Below, piece by piece: positions 19,595-31,922 of a stretch of DNA of 40,000 nucleotides. Numbering within the stretch: position 1 is the first letter of the stretch; every line of letters starts with the position of its first letter. A model generated the notes under the pieces. That model was not told where the DNA came from. It was given only the letters and a program-made list of their open reading frames with translations, and made no database searches. The stretch comes from Neocallimastix lanati (nom. inval.) (lineage: Eukaryota > Neocallimastigomycota > Neocallimastigomycetes > Neocallimastigales > Neocallimastigaceae), in assembly GCA_016946835.1 (NCBI GenBank), contig JACVTC010000040.1:32501-72500 (forward strand), in the 5' to 3' direction. The translations under genes were made by a program, and so were the position numbers.

Positions 19595-22500
19595 ATATTG
19601 CTCCCTTATATGGTAATAAATTTACTTATGCCAAAGGTTCTAGATCATCTTGTATTGACCATGTCATATATAATGAGGCTTTGGCAGCTCATTTTAATAA
19701 AACCTCGGTTTGCACTTCATTTTATGGTATTTCTGATCATAAACCTATTATACTTTCTTGCAACAAAGTTCTCTCCGATGGCTTTATAAGGCCTGCTAAA
19801 GTTTCTAAATGGTCTACACATATTTGTAAAACAAAAAATTCAGATATTTTATCACATAATTATTTTTCAATCTTAGCAAATGACCTCGATTCTCATTACA
19901 ATTCGCTCACGGCTGATGAAATGGTGGAAAAATTTATTAATACAGCAAATAATATCGGGAAGGATATTAAGGCTTTCATTCCAACAAATTTAAAGGGCTC
20001 TGCTTTTCATTGTCCTTATTACATTAAAAGACTGTCTCATGAAAAACATATTGCATTTCGAAATATTAAGCCTTACTTTAACTGTGAAAATGTTGATAAT
20101 TACCTTGAACAATTTAATAAATATGAAAAACTTGCAAATTAATCAAGAAAACAAAGAGCAAATTTCGCTCTGCTAGATTTAAAGCTAATATAGTAAAAAT
20201 TGGTAATTATTTTTTGAATAAAGATTTCAAAAATGGTTGGAGATGTTTAAAAAAAATGGCTAAACCATCGTATTCATCTACCTCCCCTACTTGCATAAAA
20301 TCTAAATTTGGTCAAGATATTATCTCCCCTACTAAACAATTAGATAGATGGGCTGAATATTATAAAGATCTAGCTTCTGATCCCTCAGGTCACAGCCTTA
20401 ATCGTAACTTCTGGATCCATGCTTTAAGGAATATTAGTCTTAGATCCTCTACCTAGAATATCAACGATCCCATTACGATTGACGATATTAAAAAAACAAT
20501 TTCATCTATGAAAAACAACAAAGCACCCGGCCCCGATGGTATCCCGATTGAATTCTACAAAGCTCTGTTTTGCAATGAAGAATTACTAGAAACACATCCT
20601 GCTGCTGGAAAGTGTCTTAAATTGATTTTTAATAAAATATGGAATGGGTCTTTTCCTAAAAAATGGAACTCAGCTTCTATTGTATCAATCCCTAAGAAAG
20701 GTGACCTATCAGATTGTAGTAATTATCGAGGTATTTCTCTCATTAATGTTGGACTGAAAATCATTTCAAAAATTGTAACAGATAGAATATCTTCTTACGC
20801 ACTCTCACACAATTTCATTAGACCTGAACAATTTGGCTTTCGCAACCGTGAAGAATGCATTAGTTTATTCATTTCCGTTAGAGAAATATGCCAAAGAAGA
20901 AAATTTCAAGGAAAATTCACATATTTAGCCTTTTTAGATCTTAAAAAAGCTTATGATTCAGTTCCTATTTTTAACATTCTTACTAAATTATATCATTATG
21001 GAGTACGTGGTAAATGTTTTGATTTTCTTTGTAATTTATATACTTCATCTAAAGCTCGTGCTCGATTTGCTTCAATGTTATCAAATGAATTTCCTATTAA
21101 AAGAGGTGTTCGTCAAGGTTGTCCATTATCTCCGATCTTATTCAATTTATTCATCAATGATATATTAAATGACTGTGAAAAGTATGGTGTTAATATTGGA
21201 AGAAAAAAGTGTTGTGGTGGACTCTTTGCTGATGATGTTGTTCTCATTGCTCCAAGTGCAAAAAATTTAGAAAAATTACTAAAAAAGGTACATAGATGGG
21301 CTAATTTAAATGAAATGACTTTTGGTATTGAAAAATGTGCAACTATGGATATAAAACAAATGAACTTCCAATCTCCTCCAAACTATAGTGACCCAACCTT
21401 CTATTTAGGAATGAATGCTATTCCTAAAGTTTCTAGTTATATTTATCTTGGTATTCCTTTTTCTGATGATCTCTTACTAGAACACATTATATCTCACATG
21501 CATTTTAAAGTTAGAAAATCCCTTCTTTCATTTACACATTTCTTCTCAAATAAACTTATCCCTATTGCATACAAGAAAAAAGTTCTTCAATCCTTTGTTA
21601 TTAGTAAAGTAATTTATTATTCTCCTTTACTTGGTTCAAACAAATCTAGAACGGCCAGAATTCAAACATTAATTAATACTGGTCTATTTTGGTGTATCGG
21701 TTCCTTCTCTAAAAATGGTAAAACAAGTTCAGAAGACAATGACTATATTAGACATAATTCTACTATGAGTACTTATGCTTTATCTCGAGATCTAAGCATT
21801 CCTCCTATTGCTGGTGTCTGCGCAGCCTTACAGATTAAATCATTTGCAAAATGGAGTAAATCAAACTGTATTATAAAGGATCTTATTAAATCTATTCCCA
21901 AAATGCATCATTATTCCTGGACTAAAGAATCTAGAACACTGTATAAAAAAATCAAAAAATATAAATGTGAAAAATATGACGATATTTTAGAACGTTACTG
22001 GAAATCAGTTGCCAAATTTCAAGGTATTAAAGGTCAAAATTACGATTATAATAAGTTCTCAAACAATAAAGCTATAATTATGCTTAGCTTAAAATATCCC
22101 CAATTCAACTTAGGGTTTTCGTGGATTATACGTTTACGCTGTGGTTATAAATACAATACTACTATTGCAATTAGAATAAGTAGAGTTTCAGAAGATTGTC
22201 CCAAGTCTTGCCCCTGTTGTGGCGAAGATAAACAATCTTTTGAACATTGGATTTTTAAATGCGATGCTCTTGCATCTTTTAGATGGAATTCTTTAAATTT
22301 CATCGATGATCTCTATGTTTTATTCCTTAGGAAGATTAGAGCGTTTAATCCTCTTTCTTCCTATGACTCTATTTCTAATTTTGAAGATTATATCAATCAT
22401 TATATATACTTGTTCCTTCTTGGTGGAACTTTAGTTTTAAATGAGCTACATTTCGATAGTGGGGAACAGAGACAATTAAATGAACTACTTTTCAAAGGTT

Positions 22501-22826
22501 CATCTGAGTCACCTGTTCCAAAAATTGTGGGCTTGGCGGAATTCTTAACAAATGCAATACCTATCATTAGTAGTTCGTTTGAGCTATTATTTGATAGGTA
22601 TTGCAAAATACCAAACTTATCCAAGATCGTCGACGTCGTACCGATAAGGCATAATGATAATACAGGATCGTCATCTATTTCTACGAAGGACGAATCTCGC
22701 CCTAGTAGTTCAATAAATGATGAATCCGGGGAGAGTTTAGTGGACACCACACTATCTATTTTAAAGATGTTACTTCTAGGTTTTATTTCTTTTTTATTTG
22801 TTAGGAAGGGAAAAATTCCCGCATAG
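19595..22826 (+). pseudogene. LINE C polyprotein, broken (EEP C-terminus, RT, zinc knuckle)
   Basis: Reads YIAPLYGNKFTYAKG, SSCIDHVIYNE and ISDHKPIILSC (end of the EEP, catalytic SDH kept), then the linker, RT (APGPDGIPIEF, YRGISLINVGLKI, FLDLKKAYDSVP, RQGCPLSPILFN, GLFADDVVL) and the zinc knuckle CPKSCPCC with H and C. Breaks: a frameshift near 20140, where the frame ending KYEKLAN gives way to IKKTKSKFRSARFK in another frame; and an in-frame TAG at 20454-20456 at the position of the Trp in ESWDIN of family A. The last open part is 20508-22826. With the missing 5' half (only 8079-8156 remains) it cannot make a working protein. Confidence 0.92.
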
Positions 22827-22921
22827 TACAACTTGCCGAAATTCATAGTATTTTCGAGCTTTTTTATTTTTTTTTATTTTTTAATTTTTTTATTTTTAAT
22901 TTCAAATGTACTTTTCACCTA

Positions 22922-22951
22922 CATGTATTTTTTAAAATAAAATTAATAAAG
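22922..22951 (+). terminator. 3' end signals of LINE C
   Basis: CATGTATTTT and AATAAAG before GTCT and the A tail at 22980-23001. C' has the same arrangement at 13740-13770. Confidence 0.55.
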
Positions 22952-23003
22952 TTTTGGAAGTGTATTCTCTTCCCTGTCTAAAAAAAAAAAAAAAAAAAAA
23001 ACT

Positions 23004-23025
23004 CGATTTATGTATACATAAATCG
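23004..23025 (+). repeat. Perfect 22-bp palindrome at the B2 5' end
   Basis: CGATTTATGTA followed by its exact reverse complement. In B1 the same place (14259-14278) has 7-bp arms and a six-base loop. The inner bases have changed but the stem is kept, which suggests that the fold matters. Confidence 0.75.
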
Positions 23026-23639
23026 CCTGTAAGGGGATTTAACTTTACTCTTATAAAGTAGATCCACAGTACTGGTACAAAATAGTAGTAAAGTTATATT
23101 TTGTATTAATTAATAACATTATGCGCAATGGTAATGTTATTGGTAAAATTTTTCTGGTGATCATTCACTGCGGAATATAATGGTGCATTTATGGAACATT
23201 GTTAAATAAGTTACACCCAAGAATAAGTAATACATTTTCATTGTATTTCTATTATCATGTAGTATTACTATTCTCATGTAAGAATCTATTGTATTCAATT
23301 GTATTTCAACTATATATTTCATGTAACACGTTGTAAGAGATTGATTCACTCTAAATCTTGTAGTAATTTATTTAACTCTTTACTAATTTTGTGCCATTAT
23401 ATTTCATCAATTCAATCTTAGTCATTAAATACTTTATGATATTCAATTTTAATAATATACAGAAAAAAGTGCTAAATCAAATTATTTTTCAATCATTCAA
23501 CAAACTAACAATTATCGAAATTATTTACTCCAAAAAGATATAAAATTATTACAATTCTCATTATACTCAAGACTTTATAATAAAAACTGACTTTTATTTT
23601 TATTTTTTATTTTATTAATTTTAGTTTTTTATTACTATT

Positions 23640-25476
23640 ATGGAAATCCAATATATAAGAAATAAGAATTTCATTCTAAGAGGTTCAAGGTGCCACGGTA
23701 TTCCAATGGAGAATACGAAACTACTCTTTATCCGCGGACTTCGATCTTGGCCTGAAATCAAAATGAGAAGACATTTAAGGAAAACTCTGAATGATTTAAA
23801 TATTAAGGTATTATCAGTTAAACGTATTGCTAATTTTAACGATGCATTCTTTAAAATTAAGATAGTAGGTAATGAAGAAGAAATAACATCTATTACTGAA
23901 TGTATTGCTAATAGTTTCAATCGTGTTTCAACTAATGTTATTAATTATAGCAAAAGGAATCATAAATATAGTTTTTCTTCTCTCAAAAGGAAACATTCTG
24001 CCTTATCTGAAAAAGTGAATTCATCATATAATATCAACTTATTCACTACTTCTATTTCAAATACAAGTTCAAGTCAAAATTCAAATTCAAGTTCAAATAC
24101 AGATTCATGTTCAAGTTCAAGTACAAGTTCAAATACAAGTTCAAGTACAAGTTCAAGTACAAGTTCAAATACAAGTTCAAGTACAATTTCAAGTACAATT
24201 TCAAGTTCAAGTTCAAGTACTAGTTCAAATTCAAGTTTAGGTTCAAATTCAAATCCCAGTTCAATCAATTATAATAATTCCAATCATATTAATAACACTC
24301 TTATTAATAATAATATAGTTAAAGAATTTTTTCTATGTGTCAGTTGGAATACTAATGGATGGAACTTTGATAAAAAAGACAGTGTTGAATTCTTTATTTC
24401 AATGTACAAACTACTTTTCTTATGCTTTCAAGAAACAGGAAATGATTCAGGTTCTAGCAGTAAATATCCATGTCGAGTTTCATTAAAAAACTATAAACAT
24501 TTCTTCAAAAAAGCTAATAATGAAATTCCCGGTAAAAGAGGACTTTATATAGAATTTCATAATTCTTATCAAGCCTCTCTTAAAAACAACACTTATGAGT
24601 ATATTATTTCTTTGTATACTTTTAATTTTTGGAATTTCACTAAATGTTCTATTGGTAATGTGTACGTACCTCATAGTGGCCATAGCCTTCATGCTAGAGC
24701 TGCTAGAATTGAAATTTTGTCGTGGCTAAATAGTCACTCTTCTCATCCTTCAATGTTGGTTGGTGATTTTAATTTACCTACTGAGAAATTAGGTAAATTG
24801 CTCTCTAAATTTAGTAATTGGAAAATTCTTCCCTTATGGGGCTCCTCAATTTCATGGAGTAGAGGTAATAGAGAATCTGATATAAATAATGCGATTGTCA
24901 ATGATCATATGTTAGATTCACTTTCATATGGTACTTTTATTGACTTTCCCCCATTTCGGATTATAAACCTTTATTAATAAAAGGTGAATGTTTTCATTAG
25001 ATAATTCAGATTATTCTTTCTCTCTGCCTAAAAAGACAGTTAAATGGGATAGATTAAAATGTATTAATGAAAAAGAATCAATTTTTGACAATAACTATTT
25101 TAGTATATTAGAGGAAGTGATTCCAGATCCTAATATTAGTATTGATGATATTTCTAAGAAATTTATTTCAACTTCATTTAATATTGCTAAAGAACTTAAT
25201 ATAACGTCAATATCAGAAGTTAGAAAATCTTTTTTTCTTAAGTCACAGAAAATATTTAATTTACAAAAACTCAAAATGAAATTATATAAAGCCATTAAAA
25301 GAAGAGGTTCTTATCATAATTTAGATGAATTTGAAGAATTAATTGAAAAATGTAATAGAATGTGCAAAATTATTCATCATATGTGTAATATTTATAGGAA
25401 GACTGAGTACCAACATTGGATCAATACTGGATGTGAATATATGAAATCTTATAACCCAAAGAAAGCTAGATATTGA
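23640..25476 (+). pseudogene. LINE B2 ORF, frameshifted and lacking RT
   Basis: The first frame, 23640-24977, encodes the RRM-like N-terminus, a shorter Ser/Thr linker and most of the EEP (CVSWNTNGWN, VGDFNLP). A run of five C at about 24949-24953, where B1 has six, shifts the frame before the catalytic SDY motif. The second frame, 24988-25476, resumes the family B linker (LPKKTVKWDRLKC and on) and ends in TGA just after the chimera junction. The DNA at the motif reads GATTAT, so the His-to-Tyr change seen in B1 is shared. Confidence 0.88.
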
Positions 25477-25533
25477 GGTAATTTCGTCCTCTCTGCTCTT
25501 TATGAAATAGTTTTTTAAATATTAATTTAGTTT

Positions 25534-25606
25534 CATGTATTTTTTTATTATATGATATATTTTATATTATTATATTAATGTAATTCTTATTAAATATTAA
25601 ATAAAG
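25534..25606 (+). terminator. 3' end signals of B2 (A-like)
   Basis: CATGTATTTT at 25534 and AATAAAG at 25600-25606, 12 bases before the A tail. Confidence 0.5.
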
Positions 25607-25637
25607 TTATACCCAGTCAAAAAAAAAAAAAAAAAAA

Positions 25638-26195
25638 TCTGTAAAAATCATGATATTTAATAAAATTTTTTATAATTTCCAAATATTGTCCAATATCAAA
25701 TAGTAATGTAAACACTATTATCACAGATATGAATAATATAAAATCAAGTACAGCTTCTAATAGTAGTAACGTAGTATATAATATTAATAATAATAACAAT
25801 AGAAATAATATTGTTAATAATAGTAGTATTAATGATAGTGAAAATATTAATATTAATATTAGTAATAGTGAAAATAATAGTATCGTTACTTCTAATGTAG
25901 TGAATAGTTCATTTGATGAAAATCATTTCAATATTAGTAATTTCTAAATAAAGAGCGTGTAGAAATATATACAACGTGGTACCGATTATATAACTTCCTT
26001 CTTCGTGGAAGACATACAGACATTATTGATATAAATTATAAAAAGAAATGGGATGTTTTGTTTAAAAACCAAATTGTTTCTGGTGATTATTTAAAAACGC
26101 CATTCTTGGTGCTATCTGCGGCTCTCTTAATAGAAATTATGCCTCGGGCTAGTACTCGACATGGTTACAATTCCGAAAATATAAGCTCAAACTAA
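25638..26195 (+). pseudogene. LINE D C-terminal ORF remnant, frameshifted
   Basis: One frame (open at 25729-25947) is Asn/Ser-rich and stops at 25945. A second frame, 25950-26195, reads YNFLLRGRH, KKWDVLFKNQIVSGDYLKTP and FLVLSAALLIEIMP. It aligns with B1 FNFLLGGRS, EWKDLFKCQMKSGAYSDTP and FLVVTAALLQSIIP. The upstream part also has an in-frame stop near 25705. Dead remnant. Confidence 0.8.
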
Positions 26196-26272
26196 CCAGG
26201 ATCATAAATTTCTCTCTTGATTCCAAAACATTTATACCTATCCTACCTAATAAAATTTTTTAGTAAAAAAAA
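25638..26272 (+). mobile_element. LINE D relic (C-terminal end and poly(A))
   Basis: A fourth, B-related family, heavily 5'-truncated. It begins right after the B2 A tail. It has the Asn/Ser-rich AAT-repeat stretch seen near the C-terminus of B1, the last ORF part, AATAAA at 26249-26254 and a short A run at 26265-26272. Confidence 0.75.
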
Positions 26273-26342
26273 TGATTCATCCGTGGTAGTTTTCTTGCAA
26301 TAAACTACAAGCGGTTTATGATCAAATACATAAAGATAATTA
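26272..26342 (-). pseudogene. Antisense LINE endonuclease fragment
   Basis: On the minus strand the frame reads NYLYVFDHKPLVVYCKKTTT, which matches the end of the EEP domain in C (SDHKPIILSCNK) and A (SDHLPLILSCKK) position by position, including the catalytic DH and the C-x-K. It is the only LINE piece here in opposite orientation. A Ty3-type RNase H (DHKPL) was considered, but the downstream C and K favour EEP. Confidence 0.5.
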
Positions 26343-26385
26343 ACAAAATATGAAGTAAAAGTTTACAATTGCTTTTTTTTTTTTT

Positions 26386-26466
26386 TTATGGAAATTTATC
26401 TAATTTGTCTGCTAAAATTAATTTACTATCTTTATCCCATACATAAATATTTTGTGATTTCATCAT
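26386..26466 (-). pseudogene. Possible antisense LINE linker fragment
   Basis: A short minus-strand frame reads QNIYVWDKDSKLILADKLDK, resembling the segment between EEP and RT in family A (SPVYIKDKEGNVLVSQEDQL). It is followed by an A run on the same strand (26374-26387). It lies in the wrong order relative to the EEP fragment, so it would be a separate or rearranged relic. Weak. Confidence 0.3.
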
Positions 26467-26794
26467 GGAAATGTAGAAAATATCTATGTAGGTGGAATAT
26501 TATATATCGTGGTTATGTGTTTAATTACATTACACATTATACTACATTATTAAGTGTAAAATGACTTTATTCATTGTATAATTTAGTGTAACGTTAAATG
26601 TTACCAATAATGTTAAACTATTATTAAAAAAAAAAATATTATAAATAATATGTAGTGACGTATTCTTAAATGAATATGTCTTTCTTAATTTAGAGCAATA
26701 AAGTAAATAAACACATAATAAAATATAAATATTATTTCTGATTTTAATTATTATATTTAACAACAACAACAATAACAACAACAATAACAATAAC

Positions 26795-26886
<92 letters not shown>

Positions 26887-26975
26887 GATAATAAATAATA
26901 ATAATAATAAATAATAATAATAATAATAATAAATAATAATAATAATAATAAATAATAATAATAATAATAATAATA

Positions 26976-27017
<42 letters not shown>

Positions 27018-27420
27018 TTAATTAATTTATATTTTTTATTATTATTATTTTTTTATTTTTATTTTTATTTTTCTTTTATTTTAAAATTAGTTTTTATTAT
27101 AATCATTATTATTATTTTGTTCTGTTTATATGTATATATATTTTAATATTTTAATTATCATTATTATTGTTATTATTCTGTTCTGTTTATATATAAGTAT
27201 TTTATTATTTTTTTTATTAATTTATTTTTATTATTTTATTATTACATACATATAATAATATATTAATATTATATATATGATAACTTAATTTGAATTTGTT
27301 TTTAAAATATTTAAATGTTTGAAGCTATTTAATGGTTTCATTAATTATTACTATTTTATTTTATTCCTTTTTTAAATATAATATTTTTGGATAAAATTTT
27401 TAATTATTTAATTGCTATTT

Positions 27421-27461
<41 letters not shown>

Positions 27462-27602
27462 ATTTATAATATATAATTGATAAAGTGCTTATGGATATAT
27501 TTATAAAACAATAATATATATATAAACGTATTATAGTAATTGCTTAATAAAATTATGATTATTGCCAATAATACTATTTATATTTATGCTTAATTAAATT
27601 GC
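26467..27602. other. AT-rich spacer with microsatellite
   Basis: No gene seen. Contains the (TAA)n array, a 32-nt T run at about 27423-27454 and T/A-rich sequence, presumably including the 3' UTR of the minus-strand proteasome gene at its right end. Confidence 0.7.
26761..27018. repeat. (AAC/AAT)n trinucleotide microsatellite, about 255 bp
   Basis: Starts as AAC/AAT units and passes into long AAT runs interrupted by occasional AAAT units. Confidence 0.95.
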
Positions 27603-29874
27603 TTATTCATCATCATCCATATCATCATCATCATCATCCAAAGATTCCTATAAATAAAAATTATAAATTTATAATTAATTTTTTTTATGAAGTTTTATAT
27701 AATAATTTATATAGTATTGAGTTATACTGATTGATATATTATTTGTTATTTGAAATTACCTTAGCTTTTCTTTCAGCTAAATATATTAATTATAATATAA
27801 ATTTACCAAAAAAAAAAAAAAATTTTTTTAAGTTATATAAAGAAATAAATTATTAATACAAATATTAATTTATTAAATGTTGCATTATTATTAAATTTTA
27901 CCTTCTTCAACAAGATCAGCTGGAACCTCAACATGCTTCTTGCCAGATTCATCGCAAATCCAAGTATATTCAATTTCATAATCTCTGTCTTTTATATCAT
28001 CTTCCATAACAGAATACATACTTTTTTTTTATTATTTTATTGTCAATGATAAATTATTATAATTAAATATTATGATAATAATAGTTCAATCAAAAGTTAA
28101 AAAAAAAAAATAATATTGTGTCACCATAAAAGCACATATTATATATTTTATAATATAATATATAATATCAAAAAATAATTACATTCTAGCAACTTCCATA
28201 ACAGCTTCACGAGTAGTTATTTCATTTAACTTCAATTTTTCTATTTCAGCTTTAGCAATTTGCTTATTTTTACCTACAGCACAACCAAAGTATCCCTAAA
28301 TTTATATATTTCAATTAATTTATCATAAATTAATATTTTTTTAACTACATCATATTTAGATTTTGCTTACCCAATAAACACCAGATGGATCAATCATATA
28401 TAAACTTGGACCAACATTATCATAAGTTGCAATAAGAGTGCTACAACCAAATGGTCTGACACTAGAGTATAAAGTATAAGCCTGAACAAATTGTCCCATT
28501 CTATCAGCAATCATCTATTTATATATTAATAAAATTATGTTGTATAAATAAAAAATGATTATAAATATTAAATTGTTATATAGAATATTAAAAATAAATT
28601 GAATATTTTTAAATTCATTTAATTAATTAAACGTAATTCTTACTTTTCCAGAAATTGGAATTCTGAAATTATCTTTATAATTTTGTGCTTCAGCTCTTGC
28701 TCTCTTTATAAGTGCCTTACCATCAGCAATTAAACCTGGACATACCTAAAAATAATTAGTATTATATAAATTATATATTATATAAAGTTATTTAATATAC
28801 TATATTAATATAGAAATAGATAATTGTTTTTTGAAAGGCATCATTATTCAAAAGAAAATAAAATTTTATAAAAATTATCTAAAATTGTAAAATTTTAAAT
28901 TTTTATAGTAATTGAATGTTTTCTCGTATTATAATAAATGTATTTGCATTTTTTGTTTAAATAAGATAAATTTTTATAATAACCATTCCAATATGTTGAT
29001 CGATAGAAGCAATTCTTTTATTTGATTTTGGAACTAATAATTTAGAATGGACAAGCTTTGATATAGCTAATACAATACCATCCTTAGCTCTTAAACCAAT
29101 ACATAATCTATAAAGTTTTATTATATATATAATATATAATATATAATTTGGAATATATGATTTATATATATTTAATGATTAGAAATTTTAATTTAAAATT
29201 GAGAAATATTCATTTATGACACTTAAATCTAATATTTTTATAATATCCAAATAATTTTATTTTATTGATCATAAAAATGAATAGTACATCTAATTAAATA
29301 TTAATAAATTTCACATTTTAAAAAATTATTTTTTTCTATAATTTCTATAATATGTTGCTTTTGTTTTTATATATATATAAAACTATATAGATAATAGTAA
29401 TTATTTATTATAATTTATCTTCCATATTTATTTTATATGAAATATTTATTAATATATTGTTTAATAAATTCTTACCCACTGTTGTCGACTGCTTTCATGG
29501 CATATTCGACTTGGAAAATTCTACCATCGAGTGAATAGGTAGAAGAAGAAAGATCATACTTATAAATTTAGAAATAATTAATATTATTGAATTATATATT
29601 AAAAAATAAAAATATAAATTTTATATGATCAGTAATAATTTAAGTAATTAGTAAATTCATTTTTTATTATTTATAATTGTATCATTATAAAGAGAGGTTA
29701 TTCTATTTATTCTGTTTAATTATACTATTTTTTTTTTTTTTTTTTTTTACTGTTTATTTGACTACATAATATCAGATTATAAATTATTTACATATAAATT
29801 GATATATGTGCAATTTGGAAAATATAATTTTAAATTTCAATTCTCTTTTTAGAAATTTTGTAATTTTTATATTG

Positions 29875-29920
<46 letters not shown>

Positions 29921-30111
29921 CAATTTTATTTTAACAAATAAATATTATTTTTATATTTAATTTTCTATTTATTCATTTATTTTAATATTATTTTATAATT
30001 TTGTTTTTTATTATTTTTATTTTACAGCTTTTATAATAATAATTTTTAATAAATATAATAATATTAATAAAAAGACAAGGTGAAATTTACTCCAGTTCCA
30101 ATTGAACTCAT
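27603..30111 (-). CDS. PRE10: 20S proteasome subunit alpha type, PSMA3/PRE10-like (9 exons)
   Basis: Non-catalytic subunit of the outer ring of the 20S proteasome. Minus-strand exons: 30091-30111, 29476-29558, 28984-29107, 28644-28745, 28371-28514, 28183-28295, 27902-28020, 27760-27776 (17 nt) and 27603-27647. All phases agree and give 255 aa, the length of the human PSMA3 product. It starts MSSIGTG with [20 protein letters not shown], the alpha-subunit N-terminal signature, and continues [19 protein letters not shown]-like helices, [14 protein letters not shown] and [15 protein letters not shown]. It ends in an Asp-rich tail ([14 protein letters not shown]), which is typical of the PSMA3 type and argues against the other alpha subunits. 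The introns are all GT-AG. Intron 1 carries a 45-nt T run. Confidence 0.95.
29876..29920. repeat. 45-nt poly(T) run in proteasome intron 1
   Basis: Uninterrupted T run. On the coding strand it is a poly(A) inside the intron, so it is not a polypyrimidine tract of that gene. Confidence 0.9.
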
Positions 30112-31880
30112 TTTAAAAGTCTTTTTTTTTTTTTTTTTAATGATATAAAATATTAATCAAAGAGAAAAAATATTAGTAAATAAAGATATTTATGAAACTA
30201 TTTGTAACATATTTAATAAATATAAAACAAATACTATTAATTAAATAAAATTTACATACTATTGATTTCTAATTTATAATTTAATTTAAATCTTTAATAT
30301 ATAAATATTTTTTATTTTTTTTTATTTTTTTTTTTTATAATTTTTTTTTAAAAAATAGTAATTAATTATTAAATGAAAATAAAATTTTAAATAAATTTAA
30401 TTTTTTTTAATAATATATTTAATAAAATTAATTTGAATATATATAAATTTTAATTAAATATATTAATAATTTAAGGTAAAAATTTCAAATGTAAAATTCA
30501 TGAATTATTAAATATCAGGAATTTAATAATGCTTTAATTCAATTGGAAGCTTAATTTAAAATAAATAAAGAGATTAAATATATGGGTATAAAATAATTTC
30601 AAAAGAAAAAAAAATAACATTGTTAAATTAAGAGTGTTATTTATTATTATTATTATTATTATTAATATTTAATTGAATAATGTATAAAAAATATATGTAA
30701 TATATGTAATATGATAGATATATTTATATTATAATTAATTAAATTTCAAATAGTTTTATCAAAAGTTTAAAATTATTACATAAATAAATTTTATTAAATT
30801 AGTAGTAATTAAAAATGTCAATTAAAAATTAGCAATTAGCTAATAAGCATTAATAATAGAAGGGGATATTTTATATATTTGAAAAATTTATACATAACAA
30901 AGTTAGATATTTATTGAAGAGATAAAAATCCATGTTATATAATTAAATTGACAGATTAAAAATATATTAATATTTTAATTAATGGTGTTATTATTTAATA
31001 AAGTTATCCATCAGTTATAATGGTATTTATATAAATTTATTATAAATATTCTTTAAATAAGAAAGAATATATATATTCTAATTTTTTTTTTTTTTTTTTT
31101 TTTAAAAAAAAGAAAAAAAAGAAAAAAAAGAAAAAAAAAAGTTTATAATAGTATTTATAAATTTAAAAATTTTTAATATAAATAATTTATTTACTCTTAA
31201 AAAGGTATATATATAAGTTCCAAATATTTATATACATAATAGTATTTATAATAAATTTTGGTGTAAATAATTCATAAATTAGTAAAAAGGTATTTATAGA
31301 AGTTTTAAAAAATGTTAAAAATAAAGATATTTCATATAAATGATATGCGATCAATCAGAATAGTAAAATTGTATCATTAAAATAAAAATAAATTTATTAG
31401 AATTTTATAATTATGATATTAATATAAATTATTTAAATATATTGAATGACTATCTATATATTTATCTTTATATTTTATAAGGAGTAGTAATGAATTTAAC
31501 TTTTATAAATATATTAATTCTTAAAAATACTAATATATATATCTAAGATAATGTGAGAATATTAACCTATGTTAATGATATATCACATTTTTTTTTTTGT
31601 TGATGTGAATTAGAAGTTAAATTTAAATATATACATTTATATATTTGATACATATTGAATGAAATAATGTAATACGACTATTTCTATATTATCAATAATT
31701 TTTTGATGTTATTTTTCATTTTTAATTTAAAAAATTTCACTTTATTTATAATTAAAATTGAAGGTATTTATTTTTAATATCATTTAAGAGCTTTATTTAA
31801 TATACAAATAATATTCTCTATTATAATTATTATTTTAAAAATTGATTAATTAAAAATTTTTATCTTTACCAATAATAAAC

Positions 31881-31922
<42 letters not shown>

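Larger units (their letters stand above)
19583..23001 (+). mobile_element. LINE C, right fragment with poly(A)
   Basis: Main body of LINE C after the B'-B1 insertion: the rest of the EEP, RT, zinc knuckle, C-terminal region, 3' UTR (CATGTATTTT at 22922, AATAAAG at 22945-22951) and a 22-nt A tail ending where B2 begins. The first 12 bases are the right TSD copy. It is the oldest member of the nest since it carries all the other insertions. Confidence 0.92.
23002..25637 (+). mobile_element. LINE B2, chimeric and internally deleted
   Basis: The 5' UTR and ORF to about 25466 are family B (close to 14257-16798 of B1). The last 150 bases (about 25467-25618) are instead like the 3' end of family A: TTTCGTCCTC, a TAG, TTTTTTAA, TCATGTATTTTT, then AATAAAG (25600-25606) and a 19-nt A tail. 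The RT and zinc-knuckle region is absent. It begins at CTCGATTT right after the LINE C A tail, about 11 bases short of the 5' end proposed for B1. Confidence 0.88.

Noticed and set aside
26272-26342. Ty3/gypsy RNase H because of the DHKPL motif
   Set aside because: The downstream residues (VVYCKK) align position by position with the LINE EEP ending (IILSCNK, LILSCKK).
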